DNA from: Roseitalea porphyridii
GTDB taxonomy: Bacteria > Pseudomonadota > Alphaproteobacteria > Rhizobiales > Rhizobiaceae
Direction of reading: 5' to 3'
Assembly: GCF_004331955.1 (NCBI RefSeq)
Contig: NZ_CP036532.1
Span: 2,728,001-2,792,000, forward strand
Length of the DNA: 64,000 bases
Each line of letters begins with the position of its first letter. The first letter of the stretch is position 1. The notes beneath the pieces are model-generated. The model was not told the origin of the DNA, did not search any database, and worked only from the letters and a program-made list of their open reading frames with translations. Positions 1-8,935 of the stretch are shown here, one piece after another. The translations under genes and the position numbers were made by a program.

Positions 1-100
1 TCATGTTGTTGACCGCGTTGCCGCCGCCACCGCCGACGCCGAAGACCGTGATGCGCGGCTTCAACTCGGTAATGTCCGGCTTTTGGAGATTGATCGTCAT
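1..100 (-). CDS. ftsZ: Cell division protein FtsZ, N-terminal fragment (cut by window edge)
   Basis: Only the first 33 codons lie inside the window. The visible protein begins MTINLQKPDITELKPRITVF and runs into GVGGGGGNAVNNM, the glycine-rich nucleotide-binding start of the tubulin-like GTPase that forms the division ring. A purine-rich AGAGGATG stretch precedes the ATG and serves as ribosome-binding site. It lies 65 bases downstream of ftsA on the same strand, the standard end of a dcw cluster. Rhizobia can carry two ftsZ copies; a copy directly after ftsA is the essential division form (inference from family knowledge). Confidence 0.93.
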   Translation of the reverse strand, partial: MTINLQKPDITELKPRITVFGVGGGGGNAVNNM

Positions 101-165
101 GGTTTCATCCTCTTTTGGTGCCGGACCGGCCTGCGGGGCTTGAGCCGACGTGCCTTCGTCCGTTT

Positions 166-1485
166 CTAGAAGCTCTCTTTGATCCATTGTGTCATCCGCC
201 CGAGCGGTCCTTCTGTTCCGGTCCGTTTGACTGACGCGGTTCCGCGGAAGCGTTCACTGGAGTGGTCGTCTGCGGCCACTTGCGGATAGACCATCAGCCC
301 GACGGCCGCCGCGAAGGCCGGGCCCTTGGCCGCGGCGGGAAGCCCGCGCACGCCCAGCGGCCGGCCGATCCGCACGTTGCGGCCGAGGATCCGGCGGGCC
401 ATGTCGGGCAGCCCGCCGAGTTGCGCCGCGCCGCCGGTCAGCACCACGCGCTTGCCCACCACCGACGAGCAGCCCGAGGCGTTGATGCGTTCGCGCAGCA
501 TTTCCAGCGTCTCCTCGACGCGCGCGGCGACGATGCGGTTGAGCAGGCTGCGCGGGATCTGGTGGCCGCCCTCGTGGCGGTCCTCGTCCATCGACGGCAC
601 CTGGATGATGTCGCGGTCGTCGACGGAGGTGGCGATCACCGAACCCTGCATGACCTTGAGCCTTTCTGCGTCCTCGAGCCGGCAGTTGAGCCCGCGCGCG
701 ACGTCCATCGTCACGTGATGGCCGCCCAGCGGCAGCGTCTCGGTGTGCACGAAGCGGTGTTCGGAGAAGATCGCGATGGAGGTGGTTCCGCCGCCCATGT
801 CGATGCAGGCGCAGCCCAGTTCCAGTTCGTCGTCGACCAGCGTGGCGAGCCCGCTCGCATAGGGCGTGGCGACCAGCGTCTCGATCGACAGGTGCGCCCG
901 GTTGATCGCCAGTTCCAGATTGCGCACCGGCGCGACGTCGGCCGAAAGAAGGTGCATGTTCAGCGTCAGTTCCGAGCCGATCATGCCGCGCGGATCGACG
1001 ATGCCGCGCTCGCCGTCGAGCATGTGATCGATCGGCAGAAGATGGACGACGTGCCGGTCGACGCGGGCCGCACGGGCGACGGCGGCGCGCAGCACCTGCT
1101 CGATCTCGCGCTGGCTGACAGGCTTGTCCTTCAGCGTCAGCGAGGCCGAGCAGATGGTCGATTTCGGTCGCCCGGCGCTGAGATTGACGATCATCGAATC
1201 GACGGTGACCCCGGCCATCCGCTCGGCCGCCTCGACCGCATGGCGGATCGAGCGTTCCGCCGCGTCCAGGTCGACGACGACACCGGACTTCATGCCCAGC
1301 GAGCGGGTGTGACCGATCCCGACGATCTCGGCCTGGTGGGTGCGGGCGGACAGATACCGGCCGGTGTCGGACGGCACCATGCGGGCGATCAGGCACACCG
1401 TCTTGGTGCTGCCCATGTCGAGCACGGTGACGACCGCCGGTCGGCGGCCGCGCCTTTGCGTTTCGCTGGTGCGGGGACCGGCCAT
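166..1485 (-). CDS. ftsA: Cell division protein FtsA
   Basis: Actin-fold ATPase of 439 aa that anchors FtsZ filaments to the inner membrane and recruits later division proteins. The first phosphate-binding motif VLDMGSTKT is at residues 21-29, the second (IDMGGGTTSIAIF) at about 228-240, and VVLTGGAAQLGG is near residue 375. The last twelve residues, LGRMTQWIKESF, match the amphipathic membrane-targeting helix of FtsA. The reading frame stays open far upstream, but the ATG at 1485 overlaps the ftsQ stop codon (TGATG) and begins the recognisable protein, so this start was chosen. Translational coupling to ftsQ is likely. Confidence 0.95.
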   Translation of the reverse strand: MAGPRTSETQRRGRRPAVVTVLDMGSTKTVCLIARMVPSDTGRYLSARTHQAEIVGIGHTRSLGMKSGVVVDLDAAERSIRHAVEAAERMAGVTVDSMIVNLSAGRPKSTICSASLTLKDKPVSQREIEQVLRAAVARAARVDRHVVHLLPIDHMLDGERGIVDPRGMIGSELTLNMHLLSADVAPVRNLELAINRAHLSIETLVATPYASGLATLVDDELELGCACIDMGGGTTSIAIFSEHRFVHTETLPLGGHHVTMDVARGLNCRLEDAERLKVMQGSVIATSVDDRDIIQVPSMDEDRHEGGHQIPRSLLNRIVAARVEETLEMLRERINASGCSSVVGKRVVLTGGAAQLGGLPDMARRILGRNVRIGRPLGVRGLPAAAKGPAFAAAVGLMVYPQVAADDHSSERFRGTASVKRTGTEGPLGRMTQWIKESF

Positions 1486-2432
1486 CAGATCGCGCTCCCA
1501 CGGGCGCGTTCGGCACGCGCCTTGTCGCGCGCCTCGATCGCCGCCTGGCGCGTCTCGAGCGCATTGTCGGTCAGCGCGAACACGGTGCGGTCGTCGAGCC
1601 TGAGGTCGATGGCGGCCAGATCGCGCTCGAACAGGCCCAGTTCGGCCTGCATGGCGACGAGCCTCTCCAGCGCCCGTTCGACGCCGGCCTCGGGCAGCCG
1701 CACCGTGATGCCGTTGTCGAGTCTGATGTCCCAGCGCCGCTGGCCGACGCGGATATGGGCGCGCACGCGCTCCGCGATCTCCGGATAGCCGGCGATGGTG
1801 GCGACGAACCCGGCGCCGGTCTCGTCGGCGCCCTTGCCGACCAGCAGCGGCAGCGCGGCAAGGCGCGGGTCGGCCGCATAGCCGCCGATCACCGTGCCGT
1901 CGCGCTCGATCACCGACAGCGCCTCGCCGGTCTGCCAGACGGCGAACGGGGTGCGCTCGCTGACCTCGACGACCAGCTTGGACGGATAGACCTTGGCGAC
2001 GCGCGCGCTCTCGATCCATGGCAGGCCCTTGAGCGCGGTGCGCGCCTCGGCCGGATCGATCGACACCAGCGACCGCCGGCCGTGCAGGCCGAGTGCGCCG
2101 AACACCTGGTCGACCGAGGTATGGGCGTTGCCCGAAAGCTCGATCTCCTCGACCGCGAAACCGGCCGCCGCTGTGGTCGCCTCGACCGCGTCGCCGAACT
2201 GGCCGCCCAAGATCGAGCCATAGAGGATCGCGCCGCCGAGCACCGTGCCGAACAGGAAAAGCTCGAAGCGCGGCGGCACGTCGACGCGGCCCGAGACGAG
2301 CCGTCCGGCGAACCGGACCGGTCGCCGCAGCGCGCGCGGCAGGATGCGGCCGCCGCGCCCGGGCGCGCCGCCTTCCTTCCGCCTGCTCCGATGTCCCGTC
2401 AACGCATGCAAGATGCGTCCTCCACCATCCAT
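1485..2432 (-). CDS. ftsQ: Cell division protein FtsQ
   Basis: Bitopic divisome protein of 315 aa. A basic cytoplasmic tail of about 55 residues is followed by one membrane segment (about 57-77, [20 protein letters not shown]) and a periplasmic POTRA-like domain from about 92 ([13 protein letters not shown]), then the FtsQ beta domain. FtsQ links FtsL/FtsI to the rest of the divisome. The ATG start lies 34 bases inside the 3' end of ddlB. A TTG a few codons later is a possible alternative, so the N-terminus is a little uncertain. Its stop overlaps the ftsA start by one base. Confidence 0.92.
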   Translation of the reverse strand: MDGGGRILHALTGHRSRRKEGGAPGRGGRILPRALRRPVRFAGRLVSGRVDVPPRFELFLFGTVLGGAILYGSILGGQFGDAVEATTAAAGFAVEEIELSGNAHTSVDQVFGALGLHGRRSLVSIDPAEARTALKGLPWIESARVAKVYPSKLVVEVSERTPFAVWQTGEALSVIERDGTVIGGYAADPRLAALPLLVGKGADETGAGFVATIAGYPEIAERVRAHIRVGQRRWDIRLDNGITVRLPEAGVERALERLVAMQAELGLFERDLAAIDLRLDDRTVFALTDNALETRQAAIEARDKARAERARGSAI

Positions 2433-3325
2433 TCAAGCAGTTCGGCGAAGGAGTGCCCGGCCGCCAGCGCGATTTCCGGGACCAGTGACGTCGCGGTCAT
2501 GCCCGGTTGCGTGTTGATTTCCAGCCAGATCAGCTCTCCGTTTTCCGAGAACCGGTCGTCATAACGGAAATCCGAACGCGTCACGCCCCGGCATCCGAAT
2601 GCCTGATGTGCTTTGAGCGCCAGTTTCGTTACCTGTTGGTAAATATTTGGTGAAATTTCCGCCGGACAGACATGTTTTGAACCGCCCGGAACATATTTGG
2701 AATCATAGTCGTAGAAGGCGTGTCCCTGCGGGATGATTTCGGTCACCCCGAGCGCCACGTCGCCCATAACGGCACAGGTCAGCTCGCGCCCGTGCACGTA
2801 GCGCTCGACCATCACCCGGTCGCCATAGGCCCATTCGTCCGAGGTGATGATCTGCGGCGGATGGGACTGGTTGGCGTCGACGATCACGACGCCGAAGCTC
2901 GACCCCTCGGCGACCGGCTTGACCACGTAGGGCGGCTGCATCGGATGGCGCGAGCCGATCTGGTGCCGGTCCATCACCTTCGACTCGGCGACCGGTATGC
3001 CGAACGTCTTCGCCAGCCGCTTTGACAGGTCCTTGTCCATCGTCACCGCCGAGGCGAGCACGCCCGAATGGGTGTAGGGGATCTGCAGATATTCGAGGAT
3101 GCCCTGCACCGTGCCGTCCTCGCCATAGGGGCCGTGCAGCGCGTTGAAGACGACGTCGGGCCTGAGTTCGGCGAGCCGCGCCGACAGGTTCCGGTCCACG
3201 TCGACGCGCGTGACCGGGTAGCCGGCCCGTTCGAGCTCGGCCGCGCATTCGCCGCCCGAGGCCAGGCTCACCGGCCGTTCCGACGAAAAGCCGCCCATCA
3301 GCACGGCGACGTGTTTCTTGCTCAT
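2399..3325 (-). CDS. ddlB: D-alanine--D-alanine ligase
   Basis: ATP-grasp enzyme of 308 aa that joins two D-alanines to make the dipeptide added by MurF. The start [20 protein letters not shown] carries the N-terminal glycine-rich loop. The ATP/Mg site EINTQPGMT lies at about 269-277 and ends the last catalytic motif. The start at 3325 fits the family length and has AAAGG upstream; an upstream in-frame ATG would add 19 unlikely residues. It heads the ddlB-ftsQ-ftsA-ftsZ block but is cut off from murB by about 10.4 kb of unrelated genes. Confidence 0.95.
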   Translation of the reverse strand: MSKKHVAVLMGGFSSERPVSLASGGECAAELERAGYPVTRVDVDRNLSARLAELRPDVVFNALHGPYGEDGTVQGILEYLQIPYTHSGVLASAVTMDKDLSKRLAKTFGIPVAESKVMDRHQIGSRHPMQPPYVVKPVAEGSSFGVVIVDANQSHPPQIITSDEWAYGDRVMVERYVHGRELTCAVMGDVALGVTEIIPQGHAFYDYDSKYVPGGSKHVCPAEISPNIYQQVTKLALKAHQAFGCRGVTRSDFRYDDRFSENGELIWLEINTQPGMTATSLVPEIALAAGHSFAELLEWMVEDASCMR

Positions 3326-3463
3326 GGCTGAACCTTTCGAACCGGTGCGCGCGACAACCATAGCGCGCGAAACTTGACGCACGCTGGAATGCGGGCGCGC
3401 GAATCAAGGCCAAGGGAATCAAGGGTTTATGGCCGTGGCAAGCGCGCCGGGCCGGCCGGGCCA

Positions 3464-4846
3464 TCACATGTTGGGGCGGACGACGAAGAATCTGTGATTG
3501 AGCAGCACGGCGGCGACCAGAAGGCCCGAGGCAAGACCCACCCAGACGCCGATGCCGCCAAGGCCGAGCGGAAAGCCCAGAAGCCAGCCCAGGAACAGAC
3601 CCACCGGCCAGTAGGCGATGATCGCGATGATCATCGGCACCCGCGTGTCCTTGAGCCCGCGCAGCAGCGCCGCGCCGATCGCCTGGGCGCTGTCGACGAG
3701 CTGGAAGCACGCGGCGACGAACAGGAGCGGCACCGCATAGGCGAGCACCGCGCCCGTGTCGGCGTTGGTGTCATCGAGGAACAGCCCGATCAGCGTTTCG
3801 GGCGCGATGAAGAACAGCGCCGCGCTGGTCGCCGCAAATGTCAGGCACATCGCCATGACGGTTCCCGCCGCACGGTCGAGCCCGGTCCGGTCTCCCCGGC
3901 CGTGGAAATAGCCCACGCGCGCGGTCGCCGCCTGGGCCATGCCGAGCGGAACCATGAAGGCGAGCGAGGCGAGCTGGATGGCGATGCCGTGCGCGGCCAG
4001 CGCGACCACGCCCAGCCAGCCCATGAAGATCGACGAGAAGATGAACATGCCGGTTTCGGCGGTGACCATGGTCGAGATCGGCAGGCCGATGCGGAACACC
4101 TCGCCGAACGCCGGCCAGTCCGGCCGCCAGAACCGGACGAACAGTTCATATGGCCGCGCCCGCCCATTGATCGCGCAAAAGGCGGCGAGCCAGCCGAAGA
4201 TGAGCACGTTGGTGCCGATCGTGGCGATCGCCGAGCCGCGAATGCCGAGCTCCGGAAACCCCCAGTTTCCGAAGATCAGCAGCCAGTTGACGAACGCGTT
4301 CAGCACCACCCCGGCCATCGTCGCGACGAACACGACGCGGGTGCTGTCGATGACCGTCAGGAAGCTGCGCAGCGTCAGCCAGAACAGCACCGGGAACAGC
4401 GAGAACTGGGCGATGCGCATATAGGCCTGGGCGAGCCCGGCCACCTGCGGCTCCTGGCCGAGCGCCAGCAGCAGCGGTTCGGTGAACCACAGGATCGGCA
4501 TCATCAGCGCGCAGAACGCGCCGACGACCCAAAGGCCCATGCGCACCGACCGGCGCACCTGGGTGACGTCGCCCTGCCCTTCCGCCGACGCCGCCATCGG
4601 GATGACGGCGAAGGCGAACCCGCCGCCGAACATCATCACGGTATGGAAGACCTGTGTGGCGATGACGCCGGCGGCCAGTTCGGTCACGCCGTACCAGCCG
4701 AGCATCACCGTGTCGGTCGTGTTGAGCAGCATCGCGCCGAGCTGGCTGCCGACCAGCGGCACGCCGAGCGCCAGCGTGGCGCGCGCATGGGCGGGCCATC
4801 CCATCGGCGCGGGCGCCGAAGCGTGCGTGTTCGTCACTGTGCTCAT
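3464..4846 (-). CDS. MATE family efflux transporter (NorM-like)
   Basis: Polytopic inner-membrane protein of 460 aa with about twelve hydrophobic segments in two repeated halves, typical of MATE cation/drug antiporters. The N-terminus LGVPLVGSQLGAMLLNTTDTVMLGWYG is the characteristic first-helix region of NorM-type members, which export cationic compounds using Na+ or H+ gradients. The start at 4846 has AGAGG upstream. It is the first gene of the accessory block separating ddlB from murB and lies on the same strand as both. The substrate cannot be predicted. Confidence 0.88.
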   Translation of the reverse strand: MSTVTNTHASAPAPMGWPAHARATLALGVPLVGSQLGAMLLNTTDTVMLGWYGVTELAAGVIATQVFHTVMMFGGGFAFAVIPMAASAEGQGDVTQVRRSVRMGLWVVGAFCALMMPILWFTEPLLLALGQEPQVAGLAQAYMRIAQFSLFPVLFWLTLRSFLTVIDSTRVVFVATMAGVVLNAFVNWLLIFGNWGFPELGIRGSAIATIGTNVLIFGWLAAFCAINGRARPYELFVRFWRPDWPAFGEVFRIGLPISTMVTAETGMFIFSSIFMGWLGVVALAAHGIAIQLASLAFMVPLGMAQAATARVGYFHGRGDRTGLDRAAGTVMAMCLTFAATSAALFFIAPETLIGLFLDDTNADTGAVLAYAVPLLFVAACFQLVDSAQAIGAALLRGLKDTRVPMIIAIIAYWPVGLFLGWLLGFPLGLGGIGVWVGLASGLLVAAVLLNHRFFVVRPNM

Positions 4847-4904
4847 GGCCGGCCTCTATCGGCGGGCCGGGACCGTGCCAAGCCAATTCTTGTGACCGTT
4901 CCAT

Positions 4905-6077
4905 TCAGCGTCGGGCGGCGTCCGCCGGACGCGAGAAGTCGGTCGCGTAGCCAAGGGCCGCGGCGGCGAGCGAGAGGCCGGCCGCGAGTGCGAACATGTG
5001 CGGCCATGACAGGCCCGCCGCGATGCCCGCCAGCAGCGCGCCGAGCGCGCCGACGCCGTCCATCAGCGCGAAGGCGAACCCGAGCGTGGTGGCTTCGCGC
5101 CTACCGGCCCGGTCGACGGCGGCCGCCAGCATCGCCGCCCGGATCGAATCGAGCGCGGCGACCGCGACCGTCATCGCCGCCAGCATCACCGCGAACGGCG
5201 GCTGGAGCACGAGCGCGGCTCCGGCGAGCGCCGCCGTCAGGTTGCCGGCCACCAGCACCGGGCGCCGGCCGGCCATGTCCGAAAGCCGCCCGACGAAGGG
5301 CTGCGCCACCGCCCCGGTCAGCAGAAGCGCCGAAAAGACGAAGCCGGCCGCCGCCGGCGTCAGCGCGTGCGCGGCCACCAGATAGAGCGGGATCATGCTC
5401 AAAAGCGCCATCAGCGCCATGTTGTAGAGGCAGATCATCGCCACCAGCCGCAGGCCGTCGCGGCGGCGCCACGTCGCCAGCAGTTCGGCCATGTCCGGCC
5501 CGCGAACCGCCGTCTTTTCGACGCGGGGCACGGCCCGCGCAACGCGCGGGAAACAAAGTCCGACCAGCAGCGTCGGAAGCACGCAGACGGCCAGGGCCGC
5601 GCGCCAGTCGAGATGAGCGAGCAGCAGGCCGACCGAGACCGGCGCCAGCACCTCGGCGAGCGACCCGCCGATCGCGTGGATTCCGAGCGCCTGGGCGGGC
5701 TGCTCGCTGCAACGGCGCGTCAGCACCCCGGTCGCGATCGGGTGCCAGGCCGCATTGCCCATGCCCGCAAGGGCGAGCATCGCCGCGAGCGTGAGATAGC
5801 CGGGCGCGGCCGCCGCAACGCCGTAGCCGATCGCCACCCACCAGAAGGTGGCGACCAGCAGCCGCCCCCGGTCCGCCACTTGGTCGGCGACGATGCCGGC
5901 CGGCAGATAGGCGAGCGCGCCGCCCACATTGATCAGCGTGAACAGAAGGCCGATCTCGGTCGGCGACAGGTCCATGGCGATGCCGGCGGTCGGCACGATC
6001 AGCCACAGCGCGGCGATCGGCCAGTCATTGGCCAAATGGCCGACGGCGAACCATGTCAGGAACGTCCTCTGCTGCAT
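4905..6077 (-). CDS. MFS transporter, fosmidomycin-resistance-like
   Basis: Major facilitator superfamily exporter of 390 aa with about twelve membrane segments. The N-terminus FLTWFAVGHLANDWPIAALWLIVP and the loop LPAGIVADQVADRGR (MFS motif A-like between helices 2 and 3) resemble the Fsr subgroup. The start MQQRTFL at 6077 was preferred over an ATG 17 codons upstream that adds a non-hydrophobic tail. It diverges from an AraC-type regulator across about 140 bases, an arrangement typical of a regulator controlling its neighbouring exporter. The substrate is unknown. Confidence 0.82.
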   Translation of the reverse strand: MQQRTFLTWFAVGHLANDWPIAALWLIVPTAGIAMDLSPTEIGLLFTLINVGGALAYLPAGIVADQVADRGRLLVATFWWVAIGYGVAAAAPGYLTLAAMLALAGMGNAAWHPIATGVLTRRCSEQPAQALGIHAIGGSLAEVLAPVSVGLLLAHLDWRAALAVCVLPTLLVGLCFPRVARAVPRVEKTAVRGPDMAELLATWRRRDGLRLVAMICLYNMALMALLSMIPLYLVAAHALTPAAAGFVFSALLLTGAVAQPFVGRLSDMAGRRPVLVAGNLTAALAGAALVLQPPFAVMLAAMTVAVAALDSIRAAMLAAAVDRAGRREATTLGFAFALMDGVGALGALLAGIAAGLSWPHMFALAAGLSLAAAALGYATDFSRPADAARR

Positions 6078-6215
6078 GTCCGTCAGGCTCCGATGCGGCG
6101 GCGGGCACCGCGCCCGCCACGCAGGCAAGGCTAAAGCGGCCCGGCCCGCCGATCTGTCGACAGCGGAGCGAGTTCGATCTAGAATTCGTCAATCACCGGC
6201 CGCGAGCCACCGACG
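6078..6215. promoter_or_regulatory. Divergent control region between MFS exporter and AraC regulator
   Basis: About 138 bases separate the two divergent start codons, so both promoters and any AraC operator must lie here or in the flanking coding ends. I did not see a clear direct-repeat operator by eye. Confidence 0.4.
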
Positions 6216-6989
6216 ATGCCGACCACCACCGAACAAGGGCCCCGACCACGCTATCTGGGCGAGACCATCCGCCCGGCCGCCGGCGAACGCTATGGCTGGC
6301 ACAGCCACGAATTCGGGCAGCTCATCTCGGCCGCCTCGGGGTCGATGTATGTGGGCACGCCGGAGCGCGTCCTGCTTCTGAGCCCGGCGATGGCGGTGTG
6401 GATTCCGCCCGATGTCGATCACTGGATGCGCTACGGCGCCAACAACGAGATGCTCTATGTGGACGTGAACCGGCGCGAGGCGTCACGGCTCGGCGCGCAA
6501 TGCCGGGTGATGGCGATGACGCCGCTTCTTGCCGCGCTGATCGGCGCCACCATGCCTGCAGGAACGCACGCGCGCGCCCCGCGCCACAACGAGGTGCTGC
6601 ACGATCTGCTGCGCCAGGAACTGGTTTCTGCCGCCGACGTGCCGCTGTCGGTCGTCATGCCGCGCGACCGGCGCATCGCGGGTGCGGCAGGGGCCGCGCT
6701 CGACGATCCGCGCGCGATCGGTTCGACCGGGGCGTGGCTCGCCGGTATCGCCGCCAGCCGCAAGACGGTCGAGCGCCTGTTCGTCGCCGAGACCGGCATG
6801 ACGCCCTCGCGCTGGCTGCGCCATGTGCGCGTGCTGCACGCCATCTCGCTGCTTGCATCGGGCGACAAGGTCAGCGCGGTCGCCGCCGACATGGGCTACG
6901 AATCGGCGAGCGCGTTCAGCTACATGTTCCGCCGCACGCTCGGCATGAGCCCGAGCGACGTCGGCAACGCCACCGGCCCCCGCCGCTGA
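6216..6989 (+). CDS. AraC family transcriptional regulator
   Basis: Protein of 257 aa with an N-terminal cupin-like sensing domain. The early segment GWHSHEFGQLISAASGSMYV, with LLLSPAMAVWIPPDVDHWMR after it, is the usual AraC_binding barrel with its HSHE motif. The C-terminal double helix-turn-helix spans about 160-255 and ends SAVAADMGYESASAFSYMFR and RTLGMSPSDV, the AraC signature. It is transcribed away from the MFS exporter gene, so it most simply controls that gene. The inducer is unknown. Confidence 0.88.
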   Translation: MPTTTEQGPRPRYLGETIRPAAGERYGWHSHEFGQLISAASGSMYVGTPERVLLLSPAMAVWIPPDVDHWMRYGANNEMLYVDVNRREASRLGAQCRVMAMTPLLAALIGATMPAGTHARAPRHNEVLHDLLRQELVSAADVPLSVVMPRDRRIAGAAGAALDDPRAIGSTGAWLAGIAASRKTVERLFVAETGMTPSRWLRHVRVLHAISLLASGDKVSAVAADMGYESASAFSYMFRRTLGMSPSDVGNATGPRR

Positions 6990-7028
6990 GGGTATCGCCC
7001 GGGTCGGTGGCTCTGGTGATCGGCCCGG

Positions 7029-7742
7029 CTAGGCAGCCTGATCGATCTGAATCCGGCCGTTGTGCAGAAAGCAAACCTTGTCGAACGCCGACAGGTCGAG
7101 CGGGTTGGGCAGGCGAACATCCGACATTTCGGGCATGGGCCTGCCACTCAGATCGAACGACCTGTCAATCTGCGCAATGACCACACAGATTGCTTCTTCA
7201 GCCTTAACGTATCGCCGCAAGCTCGCGATCTGGTCTTCGAGGCCCGGATTGGTGCGCTTCTGATCAAGGATCTGAAGGTAATCGACCACCACAATGACCC
7301 GTTCCTCGAACCGTTTCAGGGAGCTGACTATGTAGTCTGCCGACACTTCGTCCGATGTGTCGACGACCGTGCCGTCCGGTTCGGGCGCGGGATTGATGCC
7401 GAGCATCGAAAGCAGACCCGCAACCTCGCCTGCGTGATAATCCAGCGTGAAGAAGAAACCCTTCCGGCCAAGCTGGGTCGCACATGACGCCAGTTCGAGT
7501 CCGAGCAGTGTCTTACCATGGCCGGGCCTTGCCCCAAGAAGGATTAGATCGCCGGGTTCGAGCCGCGAAAGAATGACGGCGGCAGGGCTTCTTGCCGAAG
7601 CCGTCGTTGCAAGATGGCTCCAGCTTCGGAAGCCCTCATCGACCGCCAGCCGATCCAACGCCGCGTGCAAAGGCAAAGCGTTCCGGCGCGCCAGAATCCT
7701 GGCTTGTTGCTTCAATCGATAAATGGGAGCTGAAAGGCGCAT
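7029..7742 (-). CDS. RecA/DnaB-fold P-loop ATPase, short helicase-like protein
   Basis: Protein of 237 aa with a RecA-type ATPase core resembling only the motor domain of the replicative helicase DnaB. Walker A is GARPGHGKT at residues 70-78 and Walker B is VIVVVDYLQIL with Asp154. VVIAQIDRSF near 190 sits where DnaB has its sensor Q/N segment. The first 60 residues are basic and helical (MRLSAPIYRLKQQARILARR). An excellent AGGAGG ribosome-binding site precedes the ATG. No DnaB N-terminal primase-binding domain is present, so it is not the replicative helicase. The substrate (DNA or protein) and partner are unknown. Confidence 0.75.
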   Translation of the reverse strand: MRLSAPIYRLKQQARILARRNALPLHAALDRLAVDEGFRSWSHLATTASARSPAAVILSRLEPGDLILLGARPGHGKTLLGLELASCATQLGRKGFFFTLDYHAGEVAGLLSMLGINPAPEPDGTVVDTSDEVSADYIVSSLKRFEERVIVVVDYLQILDQKRTNPGLEDQIASLRRYVKAEEAICVVIAQIDRSFDLSGRPMPEMSDVRLPNPLDLSAFDKVCFLHNGRIQIDQAA

Positions 7743-8035
7743 TTGTGTTCCTCCTCTTTCGAGCCGCTTCCGCAGTCCCTCCTTGTGCGCGCGCCCGAAC
7801 GAGAACGGTCCAAAATCGCCTTGCTCCGCATGAAAAGTGCTTCCCGGATGGAGGGCGGAGGCCCGAGCAAGGCCCGCGTCGATCTTGTATCAGTCCATTG
7901 GGAAACTCAACACCGAAAGCCTCGCCCGCAGCACGGCGACAAGGTTGCGGGAGTCTGGCTTGTGCTCTTGCACGACTAACCACCCTGGACCAACCGCCAA
8001 GCGTCGGCTTGGGGCCACCCGCCGACCTGCACGGA

Positions 8036-8389
8036 TCAGGGCCGCAAGGCGTCGCGGTCGTGGCGCGTCTTGATGGCGGCGATCTCGCGCAGCATCACCG
8101 ACAGGTCCTCGATGGCGTGCCGCTCCTGCTCGGTCAGGTCGGTTTCGGGCCTGAAGTGCCTGAGCAGCACCGCCAGCACGTCGCCCATCCGCCCCAACTG
8201 CTTGCCGTAGGAGCCGACCTCGTCGAGCACGGCCTGTTCCACCTGCGGCGCGCTCGACCTGCCGAAATTGACGTTGATCAGCCCGACCTGGCTGTCGGTC
8301 GCGGTGAACATCGAGTTCCACTGCTCGAACCATTGCGTCACGTCACCGGACGGGAAATCGAAGGTGATGGGGCGATAGACTTGGTTCAT
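8036..8389 (-). CDS. Conserved-looking hypothetical protein, 117 aa
   Basis: I do not recognise this family. The start MNQVYRPITFDFPSGDVTQW at 8389 was preferred because AGGA lies nine bases upstream; a second ATG three codons earlier is possible, and the longer open frame upstream reads like non-coding DNA. The protein has no membrane segment or signal peptide. Its middle reads SQVGLINVNFGRSSAPQVEQ and the C-terminal half is charged and helical. It diverges from the 76-aa peptide gene across about 250 bases of unusually AT-rich DNA, which suggests shared control. Confidence 0.6.
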   Translation of the reverse strand: MNQVYRPITFDFPSGDVTQWFEQWNSMFTATDSQVGLINVNFGRSSAPQVEQAVLDEVGSYGKQLGRMGDVLAVLLRHFRPETDLTEQERHAIEDLSVMLREIAAIKTRHDRDALRP

Positions 8390-8603
8390 GGGCCTCATTC
8401 CTGTGAAGTTCTGACGATATCGCAATGCAGCAAAGCCCATACAACGGCCACATGCAAACCAGAAGAGATCGATAAACGTCAGACGGTTGCGCCCGCCTGT
8501 ACGCGGGAAACTGTCCGAATCATGACGCATATAGAGCGATGTCACGGAAGTTGAAGTAATGCAATGGAGCTTATCCTGTTCTGCGGTCGCGACCTGTGTT
8601 AAT

Positions 8604-8620
8604 TTGAAGATGTACTTCAA
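8604..8620. promoter_or_regulatory. Perfect inverted repeat TTGAAG-N5-CTTCAA upstream of the 76-aa peptide gene
   Basis: TTGAAGATGTACTTCAA is a dyad with six-base arms and a five-base spacer. It is centred about 30 bases before the start codon of the 76-aa gene, in an AT-rich gap between divergent genes. Its position fits an operator or a leader hairpin. No regulator is identified. Confidence 0.4.
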
Positions 8621-8642
8621 TCATCAAAGGGAGCGATAAAAG

Positions 8643-8873
8643 ATGGAATCAAAGCGCGATATTCTGGAAATTCATCTGACCGAAGTCGCCGGGTTCGATC
8701 TGCCCGACGAAGTCAAGAAGACGCTCAGCGACGACATGCTGCGCGGCAAGGGATTTGAGGCCTGCCACCAGGCCATCCGCGCCCAGACAGGCATCTGGGT
8801 GCCGGAACTGGAGCAGGTCTTCAAGGACCTCGACAGGCTGCTCGGGCTGCCAACTCCGGACATGGTGAAGTAA
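8643..8873 (+). CDS. Small hypothetical protein, 76 aa (possible precursor or partner peptide)
   Basis: Acidic, helix-prone protein beginning MESKRDILEIHLTEVAGFDL, with one Cys and one Trp (ACHQAIRAQTGIWVPELEQV), ending TPDMVK. AAAGGGAG lies upstream at suitable spacing. No known domain is recognised. It lies 62 bases before a gene for a metalloprotease-like protein (positions 8936-9778), and the pair parallels the 61-aa peptide plus HExxH gene set at 11.4-13.6 kb. A precursor or regulatory peptide role is inference from that parallel only. Confidence 0.6.
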   Translation: MESKRDILEIHLTEVAGFDLPDEVKKTLSDDMLRGKGFEACHQAIRAQTGIWVPELEQVFKDLDRLLGLPTPDMVK

Positions 8874-8935
8874 TCACCCGCCCCTCGCACATTCTCGCGG
8901 CGAGGCTGGAAGAAGACGCCACGGGGGACGGCACC

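Noticed and set aside
166-2436. A single 756-codon frame covering ftsA and antisense-frame ftsQ
   Set aside because: Only the last 439 codons are FtsA; the upstream part is the wrong frame of ftsQ.
3374-5794. An 800-codon plus-strand frame opposite the MATE and MFS genes
   Set aside because: It is low-complexity Arg/Pro/Asp/Gln-rich sequence that mirrors the codon bias of real transporters on the other strand.
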